Notes under the pieces: model-generated
Seen by the model: only the letters and a program-made list of their open reading frames with translations
Database searches by the model: none
What the model was told of the DNA's origin: nothing
Position numbers and translations under genes: made by a program
Source: a virus
Direction: 5' to 3' (one strand)
IMG/VR virus record: IMGVR_UViG_3300048030_000125
Span: 1 to 49,934 of that record
DNA length: 49,934 nt
Shown: positions 7,316 to 15,244 of the stretch, in pieces
How the letters are laid out: each line of letters begins with the position of its first letter
How positions within the stretch are numbered: the stretch's first letter is position 1

Positions 7316-8899
7316 ATGTTAGAAACAATCACATCTTTTGCTGAATTTGAATCCAAAGTACCCGATATTGATTGGGACGTAATAACCCAAAAAGAATTAC
7401 ATGAACTTCCAACCCTTCAGTTGGGTAGAATTAGCAATGTTTTAGATATGACAGAAAAGGACAAGGAAATTCTTGTCCTTTGGAAAGAAGTATTCAAAAA
7501 TAAACTCCCACCATTAAAAAAGTTTGTATGGGGTGATATACTAGAAAAAAGACAAAACAAAGAGTTCGCTGGTTTTAATGGATTAAATAATGAGTCTCAT
7601 GCTTATAATAAGTTTTTACCACATGGGTTTACATGTGAAAACTTTGACCATGAAAGAATGCATAGTGGAATGGGTATAGAGACATTTAAAGATGGTAAAA
7701 ATGTTGTTGATATAAGAGACTTAACTGAATTAACAGAGGAAGAAAAATTACTTGAAAATGGTCAAGAAATTTTATCTTCAATGTACTATCATGCAAGTAA
7801 AGCACATTGGTTAATTCAAAGTATACAAGAAGAAGGATTGAGAGCACCCATTCAAGGGTTTACAGTCAAACATCCAAATAATCACTTTTCACTTCAGATA
7901 CATCCAGGCTCAATTCGTTCAGGATGTTTTGAAGAGATGGAAGACCCGACCCATGAGCTTTTAATATTTGATACGCAGAACGCTCTTCCACATATCGACT
8001 CAGTTTCTATAGAAGAAATATTAGAGTATTGGGGCAAAAAGATAGAATCAAAAGGAGAAAAACCCGAAGTTGGTTTATTATACACTAGAGGTATTGTGGA
8101 GTGGCAAGTGACCTTTACGGGTATAGATTTCAGAGAAGAAGTATATGCCCATGCTAAAAAAGTTCACACACTTTCAAAGGGCAAACCATTAAACATTTAT
8201 GTAGGATATGATTCAACACACAATGGTTTAGAAAAGGTTTGTATAGAATCTATCTATGAAAGCATAGATAGTGGATTGGGTAGTGGTTATTTTGTGAACC
8301 CGACACGGTTTACACCCGAAATCAAATTACTTGACATTTCTAAACTTCCCGACTATAATAGGGAGTATGCAAATCAGTCCACTGAATTTACTTACAGCAG
8401 ATTTCTAATACCACATTTAGAAAACTATGAAGGATTTAGTATCTTTGTAGATGATGATTTCATATTCAAAAAGAACTTATTACCCATGTTCTATTACCTA
8501 AATCCCGATGATGCTGTTGCATGTATTCAATATCCACAATATAAACATGACAATGTTAAGTTTGATGGAGAGGTTAATATAGACTATCCTAAAAAGTTGT
8601 GGTCTAGTATGATGATATTCAATAATGGACATGAAGACTGTAAGAAGTTAACACCCGAAGTTGTTAACACTTGGACTGGTAAACAATTACACCAATTTGA
8701 GTGGACAGATAAAATAAGTAAGATACCCGAAAAGTATATCTTTGTTGAAGGATATGACAACCCTAAAGAGAAATGGAGATACAATGGAGTGCATTACACT
8801 AGAGGTGGCCCATGGATAGATGGGATGGATATAAGTGGTATAAATAACTTAGAGGTATACGAGAAGTATAAAAACCTCTTGCAAAATAAAAAGGTATAG
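7316..8899 (+). CDS. Glycosyltransferase-like protein with N-terminal ParB-like segment
   Basis: 527 residues. Residues ~165-215 contain WLIQSIQEEGLRAPIQGF and IHPGSIRSG, resembling the ParB/sulfiredoxin-like 'SI.eeGl..PI...HPG.R' pattern. From ~290 the C-terminal half looks like a GT-A, GT8-like transferase: NIYVGYDSTHNGLEKVC (sugar-nucleotide-binding start), TYSRFLIPHL, then FVDDDFIF at ~376, a DxD metal-binding motif, and HYTRGGPWIDGM near the end. Predicted role: transfer of sugar to a phage or host acceptor, acceptor unknown. It directly follows the repeat fibre genes, so fibre glycosylation is possible. The fold assignment is by eye. Confidence 0.6.
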   Translation: MLETITSFAEFESKVPDIDWDVITQKELHELPTLQLGRISNVLDMTEKDKEILVLWKEVFKNKLPPLKKFVWGDILEKRQNKEFAGFNGLNNESHAYNKFLPHGFTCENFDHERMHSGMGIETFKDGKNVVDIRDLTELTEEEKLLENGQEILSSMYYHASKAHWLIQSIQEEGLRAPIQGFTVKHPNNHFSLQIHPGSIRSGCFEEMEDPTHELLIFDTQNALPHIDSVSIEEILEYWGKKIESKGEKPEVGLLYTRGIVEWQVTFTGIDFREEVYAHAKKVHTLSKGKPLNIYVGYDSTHNGLEKVCIESIYESIDSGLGSGYFVNPTRFTPEIKLLDISKLPDYNREYANQSTEFTYSRFLIPHLENYEGFSIFVDDDFIFKKNLLPMFYYLNPDDAVACIQYPQYKHDNVKFDGEVNIDYPKKLWSSMMIFNNGHEDCKKLTPEVVNTWTGKQLHQFEWTDKISKIPEKYIFVEGYDNPKEKWRYNGVHYTRGGPWIDGMDISGINNLEVYEKYKNLLQNKKV

Positions 8900-8907
8900 T
8901 ATATACT
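8879..8907 (+). promoter_or_regulatory. Sigma70-like promoter TTGCAA-17-TATACT
   Basis: TTGCAA (8879-8884) and TATACT (8902-8907) are separated by 17 bases and overlap the end of the glycosyltransferase gene. A GTGAGG site and the ATG at 8926 follow. It lacks the CACTTTTT core of the four-member promoter family. Confidence 0.5.
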
Positions 8908-8925
8908 GTAAGTGAGGACTTAAAA

Positions 8926-9492
8926 ATGAATAATAACTGTTTTATATATACAGAAGAAAGTAAACTAATAATTAGAAAACCTAATGGGTTACAATATGAA
9001 TTTGATAATGTTGATAAGCCAGAACTTGGTTTTGACTATGATGTTATTGTTTACGATGATATAGAATTGAAAGTAATTAAGTGGGACGATTCAAAGTCTT
9101 GTTTTGATGAACAAGTCCAAACTCCTTTAACACCATCTGATATGGATGCTATTGAGAACTATATAGAACATTCAGAACCACCTATGGGAGTATCACTTTC
9201 AAATCAGTATTGTGAAGATATAACAAACTTCTGTAATGAACAGGTTGATATAACTTGTGACTGTACTGGATTTGATAATTTAACAGAAGTCCTCATTGCA
9301 GGAAGAGAGGGGTCTAACCACCCACAAAGAAGCAATGCAAGAAGTGTATTAGAGTTTTGTGATGCAATAGCATCTGTATCAGAACAAGTACAAATGGATA
9401 TTCAATCTACAAGAGAAGACCATTTAAAAGACTTAGAAGAATATATGAGTTATATTCCTAGAGCTCAAACTCCAGTTGATGCCCCTAGATAA
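8926..9492 (+). CDS. Hypothetical protein, acidic, cysteine-containing
   Basis: 188 residues with a GAGG site before the ATG. It has a beta-like N-terminus (CFIYTEESKLIIRKPNG, then DYDVIVYDDIELKVIKWDD), a Cys-rich middle (NQYCEDITNFCNEQVDITCDCTGF) that could bind metal or form disulfides, and a helical C-terminus ending in PVDAPR. It overlaps the next gene by one base (TAATG). I do not recognise the family. Its operon places it with the oxygenases that follow. Confidence 0.6.
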   Translation: MNNNCFIYTEESKLIIRKPNGLQYEFDNVDKPELGFDYDVIVYDDIELKVIKWDDSKSCFDEQVQTPLTPSDMDAIENYIEHSEPPMGVSLSNQYCEDITNFCNEQVDITCDCTGFDNLTEVLIAGREGSNHPQRSNARSVLEFCDAIASVSEQVQMDIQSTREDHLKDLEEYMSYIPRAQTPVDAPR

Positions 9493-10217
9493 TGGACTCA
9501 ACTCCCGAAGTTGTCTTTATAGATAAACCCTTTAGAGTTGAAACACTTCCTCTAAAAGATATCTATGTTTTAGATAATTGGTTGCCTTCTTCACTACATT
9601 ACTTTTATGACACACAAATATCACGTGCAAATTTTTGGTCTAAAGGAAATGAAGTAAGAGGAGACAGTCCAACAGGATTACCTCATCATCAATTTTGGGG
9701 AGTATCCATACTTAGTGGTTATGATAAAAATAAAAGACCTATGTCTGTAGATGATATAGAAGATAAATACACGTACTTTCCTAGATACCTTAATAAAAAA
9801 TTACAAACAGAATTTGGATTTAAGTGGGAAAGATTTCAATTCATGGGATTAAACTCACAGACACAAGGATTACATGGAACTTGCCATCAAGACTGTCCAC
9901 CCGAAGATGAGTGGAATATATCATTCTTATACTACACAAATAAATTTTGGGAAGACTCTTGGGGTGGAGATTTGAGATTCTATTCAACAACAGAACATGG
10001 AATACATGCAAGAGATAACAATAAAGAGGTTGCATCAGTTAAGTTTAAACCAAATAGATTAATTATGTTTGATGGTAGAATACCACATGGTGCAGATGCA
10101 CCAACAGCAAAGGCAAGATATGTAGATAGAAAGTCTGTTGTTGTTCGTGGTGATGAAGTCAGACTTGTAGATAAGGAGGAGTTTTACGATGCCAACGATA
10201 GACTTTCATACATATAA
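9492..10217 (+). CDS. 2OG-Fe(II) oxygenase-like protein
   Basis: 241 residues. The iron facial triad of the 2-oxoglutarate/Fe(II) dioxygenase family can be traced: H132-x-D134 (HGTCHQDC), followed by WNISFLYYTN and GGDLRFYS, then distal H199 (DGRIPHGADAP) and an Arg ~10 residues later (R209 or R213) for 2OG. These enzymes hydroxylate protein, nucleotide or small-molecule substrates; the substrate here is unknown. It overlaps the upstream gene by one base and the next by 29, and is one of four such enzymes in the window. Confidence 0.75.
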   Translation: MDSTPEVVFIDKPFRVETLPLKDIYVLDNWLPSSLHYFYDTQISRANFWSKGNEVRGDSPTGLPHHQFWGVSILSGYDKNKRPMSVDDIEDKYTYFPRYLNKKLQTEFGFKWERFQFMGLNSQTQGLHGTCHQDCPPEDEWNISFLYYTNKFWEDSWGGDLRFYSTTEHGIHARDNNKEVASVKFKPNRLIMFDGRIPHGADAPTAKARYVDRKSVVVRGDEVRLVDKEEFYDANDRLSYI

Positions 10218-11103
10218 TCCTACAACAATAAAAGATTTTAAACCCATACTTGCAAAAGATTTAGTTCCCGATTGGTGGAAAAAATCAAAGGTTGCAGAAG
10301 TTGTAAATGGGGTCAAACAACAAACTATAAGAGCATGTCCTGCAATGGATGATTGGTTAAAGATGGGTTGGTACTTATGTGCAAATAGAGATATGGAAGT
10401 CATACAAGGAATTTCTCATAAAGATGAGGAAGGTATTGGTTGGGCATCTGTTAGAGACTTGGATGCAAGAAACTGGTTAAAGGGTACATCCTCTTCTTCT
10501 CATCCACACACTCAACTTATGGATGGGTTTGCATATATGGACAAGTCAGAAAACCCTCCAGTTAAAGATGCATTTAAAATGAGAAACCCATGGTGTATCA
10601 CAACACCCGAAGGATACTCTACATTTTACTTAGACCCATTTCTACATCAGAATAAATACTTTTCTACATGGCAGGGTATAATTGACACCGACAAGTTTAA
10701 CAATGGTGTAGATAATGCACAAATTATTTTTTACCCAAAGGTTGACCACAATTTTACTATTCTTAAAGGAACACCTCTTTGTCAGATAATTCCCTTTAAG
10801 AGAGAAGAATGGGTTGGGACATATGCACTTAAGACTACAAAATCTGAAATGTTAAGTTCATCTCGTCTAACAACAGAAAGGGAAACGATAGGAATGCCAG
10901 AAGCATTCAGAATGTTGGGTGTTGAAGACAATAGAGATGTCTCTGCAAAAACTGTAGGGCCTTATAAGAAGATGAAATATTGGAATCCTAAACAAAGATA
11001 CTTTAATGAAGAGTCACCACCACCCGAGTGTCCATATCATGTAAGTGAAGACTCACCCGAAATACAGTTAGAGTTACCAATAGGAGATACAGATGGCAGT
11101 TAG
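10189..11103 (+). CDS. Conserved phage hypothetical (DUF6065-like)
   Basis: 304 residues. The start is fixed by a very strong AAGGAGGAG site inside the end of the oxygenase gene. Features: DFHTYNPTTIKDFKPILAKD at the N-terminus; MRNPWCITTPEGYSTFYLDP and FSTWQGIIDTDKF in the middle, followed by KGTPLCQIIPFKREEW, a pattern I associate with a DUF6065-type beta-rich family; and a basic YKKMKYWNPKQRYF segment near the C-terminus. Biochemical role is unknown. It is translationally coupled to oxygenase genes on both sides. Confidence 0.6.
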   Translation: MPTIDFHTYNPTTIKDFKPILAKDLVPDWWKKSKVAEVVNGVKQQTIRACPAMDDWLKMGWYLCANRDMEVIQGISHKDEEGIGWASVRDLDARNWLKGTSSSSHPHTQLMDGFAYMDKSENPPVKDAFKMRNPWCITTPEGYSTFYLDPFLHQNKYFSTWQGIIDTDKFNNGVDNAQIIFYPKVDHNFTILKGTPLCQIIPFKREEWVGTYALKTTKSEMLSSSRLTTERETIGMPEAFRMLGVEDNRDVSAKTVGPYKKMKYWNPKQRYFNEESPPPECPYHVSEDSPEIQLELPIGDTDGS

Positions 11104-11791
11104 ATTAATGTTTCCAACATATATTTTTCATAGAAATATGTTAAATGCTGGTGAGAATAGGGGTTTTGCAAAGGACTATTTACTATTACTACAAACAGAA
11201 ATTGATAGCATGAGAAGAAAAGACCCGAAAGGTAGACAGGTATCAAATCAATATACGGGATGGCAATCAAATGATGGATGTGAATCATCTCCTATATTTC
11301 AAAAACTAATGAATGAAATCATTACAACCTTTAATGATGAGGTTTTACCTTTTAATGGATTGAACCCAAATACTGCTAAAGTGACTATAGGAAATTCTTG
11401 GGCAAATATTAATGACAAAGGTGCATGGAATGTACCACATAGTCATGCTGGTTGTTGGTATAGTGGTGTTTTTTATATAAAGGCAGATGGTGATGAAGGA
11501 GACTTGATTATGTTTGATGGTAGTGAAAAGGTTCTTTCAGAGTTCCCTCAAAGTGCAAGAACTAATAATAATTTTCACTTTTCACCCACTAGTGGAGAGC
11601 TCGTTCTATTTCCAAGTGGTGCAACACATATGGTTGAACCAAATCAAACAGATAAAGAAAGGTATTCAATATCATTTAACATAAACATGACTTACACCGA
11701 TAGTAATGCACACCTTAGTAATATTGATAATTACAATCCAAATGAATTTGTCTTTGACTTAGACCAAAATGGAAACCCCATAATGAGTTAA
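11093..11791 (+). CDS. 2OG-Fe(II) oxygenase (TIGR02466-like)
   Basis: 232 residues, overlapping the upstream gene by 11 bases with a GGAG site. The starting FPTYIFHRNM and core NSWANINDKGAWNVPHSHAG followed by WYSGVFYIKA match the TIGR02466 type common in marine T4-like phages. Iron ligands: H116/H118 (HSH), distal H179 (SGATHMVEPN), and R190 for 2-oxoglutarate. The first motif is HxH rather than HxD, as occurs in this subfamily. The substrate is not known; its neighbour at 9492 and the repeat fibres suggest modification of virion protein, as inference only. Confidence 0.78.
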   Translation: MAVRLMFPTYIFHRNMLNAGENRGFAKDYLLLLQTEIDSMRRKDPKGRQVSNQYTGWQSNDGCESSPIFQKLMNEIITTFNDEVLPFNGLNPNTAKVTIGNSWANINDKGAWNVPHSHAGCWYSGVFYIKADGDEGDLIMFDGSEKVLSEFPQSARTNNNFHFSPTSGELVLFPSGATHMVEPNQTDKERYSISFNINMTYTDSNAHLSNIDNYNPNEFVFDLDQNGNPIMS

Positions 11792-11795
11792 TTAT

Positions 11796-11803
11796 CCTAA
11801 ATA
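11796..11803 (+). promoter_or_regulatory. Late-promoter-like box CCTAAATA positioned for a leaderless mRNA
   Basis: The last A of the box is 6 bases before the A of the ATG at 11809, so with T4 late spacing transcription would start on the start codon. The 16-base stretch TAAATAAGGGTATGGA is identical at the 45305 gene. Confidence 0.55.
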
Positions 11804-11808
11804 AGGGT

Positions 11809-12069
11809 ATGGAAATAGTAATAGACACTCACCTCTTATGGAATCTTATGATAACATTTGTGTTAGCACCTTTAGGATTCCTTATAAGAAATCTTTTATC
11901 TGAACAGAAGAGAATAGACATACTTGTTAACAAGACTAGAGAAGAATTAGCAAAAGAATATGTTACCCGTGAAGAAGTAGAAATTGTGTCCGAAAGAATA
12001 ATGGCAACTATGACTAGAATAGATGAAAAAATAGATAGACTACAATCTAAAACATACTTCCAAGAATAG
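11809..12069 (+). CDS. Small membrane protein with cytoplasmic coiled coil
   Basis: 86 residues. One hydrophobic segment lies at ~9-28 (LLWNLMITFVLAPLGFLIRN), followed by a charged helical tail with heptad character (RIDILVNKTREELAKEY, then RIDEKIDRLQS). This topology resembles the small membrane proteins at 45305 and 45601, and phage holin-like or spanin-accessory proteins, but nothing diagnostic is present. It sits between the oxygenase block and the neck genes, with its own late box. Confidence 0.6.
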   Translation: MEIVIDTHLLWNLMITFVLAPLGFLIRNLLSEQKRIDILVNKTREELAKEYVTREEVEIVSERIMATMTRIDEKIDRLQSKTYFQE

Positions 12070-12081
12070 ACTTAAAATTCG

Positions 12082-12089
12082 TATAAATA
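12082..12089 (+). promoter_or_regulatory. Late promoter TATAAATA
   Basis: Perfect late octamer 31 bases before the ATG of gene 13. It begins the long head/neck/tail operon; predicted start near 12095. Confidence 0.82.
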
Positions 12090-12119
12090 GTATTATAGAT
12101 TTAATACTGGAATACAATT

Positions 12120-12935
12120 ATGTCAAAACCAAACTCGAAAGCAACATTTAAAGAGTACATCAAAAGAAAACTGGGTGCGCCAGTTTTAGAAATCAATGTG
12201 GATGATGACCAGTTTGATGACAGAATGGATGAGGCTCTGCAGTACTTTCGTGAATTTCATTACGAGGGTTCAATCAAGTGTTATCTAAAACACCAAATTA
12301 CACAAGAAGAGATTGACTCATTTAAGACAAATGAAACCCACAATGCAGCAACCAGTGGAACACAAGCAATTTCAAACCAAACATATGGTGAAGGACAAAA
12401 CTATATAACACTACCCGAACATGTGTTGAGTGTTATACAAATATTCCCTTTCTCAAGTGGAACAACCTCCAATATGTTTGATATCCAGTATCAATTGAGA
12501 CTCAATGATTTGTGGGACTTAACATCAACAAGTGTCTTATACTATTCACAAGTTCAATCTCACCTATCTCTTTTGAATGATATACTAGTGGGACAGATAC
12601 CGTTAAGATATAACATGCATTCTAACAGACTTTACATTGACTATAATGCAAACAAATTAGTTGCAGGAGAGTATATTGTTATAGAGTGCTACAGAAAAAT
12701 AGACCCCAATGATATGACTGATATCTTTGATGACATGTGGTTGAAGAAATATGCAACTGCACTTGTTAAATATCAATGGGGAGAAAACCTTTCTAAGTTT
12801 TCAGGAATTGCATTGCCAGGCGGTGTAACACTTGATGGACAACAAATGAAAGATGAAGCAAAAGAAGAAATTTTAAGATTAGAAGAAGAGTCAAGACTGA
12901 ACTATGAAATGCCAGTTCTTGATATGATGGGATAA
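12120..12935 (+). CDS. 13: Neck protein gp13-like
   Basis: 271 residues. T4 gp13 joins gp14 to form the neck connecting head to tail. Recognisable family features: FKEYIKRKLGAPVLEINVDD near the N-terminus, the DEALQYFREFHYEG helix, the LPEHVLSVIQIFPF segment, and a C-terminal LKKYATALVKYQWGENLSKF plus LPGGVTLDGQQ typical of this family. The next gene is gp14 and the operon order matches T4. Strong assignment by sequence pattern and synteny. Confidence 0.88.
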   Translation: MSKPNSKATFKEYIKRKLGAPVLEINVDDDQFDDRMDEALQYFREFHYEGSIKCYLKHQITQEEIDSFKTNETHNAATSGTQAISNQTYGEGQNYITLPEHVLSVIQIFPFSSGTTSNMFDIQYQLRLNDLWDLTSTSVLYYSQVQSHLSLLNDILVGQIPLRYNMHSNRLYIDYNANKLVAGEYIVIECYRKIDPNDMTDIFDDMWLKKYATALVKYQWGENLSKFSGIALPGGVTLDGQQMKDEAKEEILRLEEESRLNYEMPVLDMMG

Positions 12936-12938
12936 ACC

Positions 12939-13793
12939 ATGCCAACAAATGTATTTTTTAACCATGCAGTAGGAACTGAACAACATCTTTACGAAGATTT
13001 AGTTGTTGAGTCTATGCGCTTCTATGGTCACGAAACATTTTACCTTCCAAGAGAAGTTGTAGAAGAGGACACTATTCTAAATGAAGATGTGCAATCTACA
13101 TTTGGTGATGCATATTCAGTAGAAATGTATTTAGAAAATACTGAAGGATTTGAGGGAGAGGGAGACCTATTCAGTAAGTTTGGTGTTCAAGTGAAAGACC
13201 AAGCAACCTTTGTAATTGCATTGAGAACATGGGAACGATTCATATCACTAGACTCTAATCTTGCAACATCCCTAAGACCTAACGAAGGAGACCTAATCTA
13301 CTTCCCTCTTAGTGGTTCAATGTTTGAAATCAAATTCGTAGAACATGAGAATCCATTCTATCAAGTTGGAAAACTATTCGTGTTCAAAATGCAATGTGAA
13401 CTCTTTGAATATAGTGGAGAAGATTTCGATACTGGAATGGGTACTATAGATGTTATTGAAAATCAGAATGCTTATGCATTAGACCTAACCATGAATAGTG
13501 GAACAGGTTCTTACACTGTAAATGAACCAGTAACATTTAATGGTACTGTAGTTGGAGAAGTATCCGCATGGTCAGGTGCAACAGAGAAACTAAATCTTGT
13601 ACATAACACTTCAACACTTGCAGTTGGTGACACTATAGTAGGTTCTACTTCAGGAACATCTCGTACCATTAATGCAATTACAGATGTGATGACAATGGAG
13701 AATGACGGTCAAGCACAAAACAAAGACTTTGAAGACAAAGCAGATGGATACTTAGACTTCTCAGAGACAAACCCATTCGGTGAGGTTTCATAG
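12939..13793 (+). CDS. 14: Neck protein gp14-like
   Basis: 284 residues, starting three bases after gp13. The N-terminus (MPTNVFFNHAVGTEQHLYEDL) and the ESMRFYGHETFYLPREVV segment are characteristic of T4-like gp14. The middle includes SKFGVQVKDQATFVIALRTW. A Thr/Ser/Gly-rich ~75-residue segment (GTGSYTVNEPVTFNGTVVGEV onward) looks like an inserted beta-domain, similar in style to one in gp15 next door. Part of the head-tail connector with gp13. Confidence 0.88.
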   Translation: MPTNVFFNHAVGTEQHLYEDLVVESMRFYGHETFYLPREVVEEDTILNEDVQSTFGDAYSVEMYLENTEGFEGEGDLFSKFGVQVKDQATFVIALRTWERFISLDSNLATSLRPNEGDLIYFPLSGSMFEIKFVEHENPFYQVGKLFVFKMQCELFEYSGEDFDTGMGTIDVIENQNAYALDLTMNSGTGSYTVNEPVTFNGTVVGEVSAWSGATEKLNLVHNTSTLAVGDTIVGSTSGTSRTINAITDVMTMENDGQAQNKDFEDKADGYLDFSETNPFGEVS

Positions 13794-14842
13794 TGTTCGG
13801 AACTCATTTTTATCATGAAACAATTAAGAGAAGTGTATCAATCTTTGGAACACTATTCAATAACATATCTGTAGTAAAGAGAAAGGCAGACGGAACAGTT
13901 CTTTCTAAAAGTTTAGTTCCTATTGCATATGGCCCTAAAGCAAAATGGTTAGCACGACTAGACCAAGAACCCAATTTAAATGACGGTAATAGAAGTGCAA
14001 TAAGTCTTCCAAGAATGGCATTCGAGATGAATTCATTTGAATATGATGCAACTAGACAACAAAACAAACTCATAAGAACACAAAAAAATCTACTAGAAAC
14101 CACTGATACTGGAAAGAGAGGATTCCAATATGCTCCAGCACCTTACAATATAGGATTTACACTTAGTATTCTTGCAAAGCATGTTAACGATGCAATCCAA
14201 ATCGTAGAACAAATTGTTCCTTATTTTCAACCCGAGTATACTGTAACTATGAACATGATTGACTCAATGAGTGAAAAAAGAGATGTTCCTATAACACTTA
14301 ATAGTGTATCTATGGAAGACAGTTACGATGGTTCTTTTGAAGATAATAGAATAATAGAATACACTTTAGATTTTACAATGAAAGTGTACTTCTTCGGCCC
14401 TGTTTATACGGGAGAGGTTATTAAGAGTGTTATTGAAAGAGACTATGTCAATATAGATGCAGGTGGATTTACGACTTCACAAATAGATGAATCAGGTTTG
14501 GTTAAAGAAGTTAAACACTATGAACCTGCGTTCGGGGAGGTTGCAAATGCAGTGTCTAATGGTAATAATGTCACCTTCTCAACTGCAATAAATAGTAAGA
14601 TAAGTGTAGGAGATGAGGTGTTTGGAACGAATTTATCAACCAACCCAACGGTTTCTAATATTGGTTCAGATAAACTTACTGTTACATTAAGTTCTGCAAT
14701 TACTATTGATGCAAACACTACACTTAAGTTTGTCGGTTCTGTAGACCCAAGTGATGCATTTGTTGTTGCAGAGACCGTAACTTTTTATGATGATGGTACT
14801 AATTCTACATTTGCAGAAGATAAAGTTACCGATGCGAGTTAA
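13793..14842 (+). CDS. 15: Tail sheath stabiliser / tail completion protein gp15-like
   Basis: 349 residues beginning with GTG that shares its G with the TAG stop of gp14. gp15 caps the tail and binds the neck. Family signals: MFGTHFYHETIKRSVSIFGTLF, VPIAYGPKAKW, LPRMAFEMNSFEYD, and IVEQIVPYFQPEYTVTMNM, which aligns with the T4 IVEQILPYFQP segment. It is longer than T4 gp15 because of a Ser/Thr/Asn-rich extension in the C-terminal third. That extension contains an SxGDEVFGTNL motif seen elsewhere in marine phage structural proteins. Confidence 0.88.
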   Translation: MFGTHFYHETIKRSVSIFGTLFNNISVVKRKADGTVLSKSLVPIAYGPKAKWLARLDQEPNLNDGNRSAISLPRMAFEMNSFEYDATRQQNKLIRTQKNLLETTDTGKRGFQYAPAPYNIGFTLSILAKHVNDAIQIVEQIVPYFQPEYTVTMNMIDSMSEKRDVPITLNSVSMEDSYDGSFEDNRIIEYTLDFTMKVYFFGPVYTGEVIKSVIERDYVNIDAGGFTTSQIDESGLVKEVKHYEPAFGEVANAVSNGNNVTFSTAINSKISVGDEVFGTNLSTNPTVSNIGSDKLTVTLSSAITIDANTTLKFVGSVDPSDAFVVAETVTFYDDGTNSTFAEDKVTDAS

Positions 14843-14845
14843 TAT

Positions 14846-15244
14846 ATGGCAAAAATTGAAGACCAATTAGACGATGTTCTAAACATTTCTAAAGAAATAA
14901 AAAAAGAAACCCAAGTAGTCAAAGTTCCACAAAGAGTAGAAAGTATGGAAAATGACTATAAGTATGGTCGTGAGACTCTCTATGGGCTCGTAGAAAGGGG
15001 TCAGGATGCAATCGATGGAATCTTAGACTTATGTAAAGAAACCGAACACCCACGTGCTTATGAGGTTGCAGGACAACTTATAAAGACAGTTGGGGATACT
15101 GCAGAGAAGTTATTAGATTTGCAGAAAAAGATGAAAGATTTAAACAACGAGAATGAAGGGGTGAAGACTCAACACAACCATCTATATGTTGGTTCAACAT
15201 CAGAGTTACAGAAGTTCCTAAAGAAAGAGAATAAAAAAGATTAA
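14846..15244 (+). CDS. 16: Terminase small subunit gp16-like
   Basis: 132 residues, mostly helical: MAKIEDQLDDVLNIS, then a DYKYGRETLYGLVERGQDAIDG helix and a basic/coiled C-terminus (TAEKLLDLQKKMKDLN). This matches T4-like gp16, the ring-forming small terminase that recognises DNA and activates gp17. It overlaps gene 17 by one base (TAATGG). Size is smaller than T4 gp16 (164), as in many marine T4-likes. Confidence 0.87.
   Translation: MAKIEDQLDDVLNISKEIKKETQVVKVPQRVESMENDYKYGRETLYGLVERGQDAIDGILDLCKETEHPRAYEVAGQLIKTVGDTAEKLLDLQKKMKDLNNENEGVKTQHNHLYVGSTSELQKFLKKENKKD

Noticed and set aside
8839-8846. TATAAATA inside the glycosyltransferase gene
   Set aside because: It encodes part of the conserved-looking C-terminus and is ~80 bases from the next start with a better sigma70-like promoter in between; probably coincidental.
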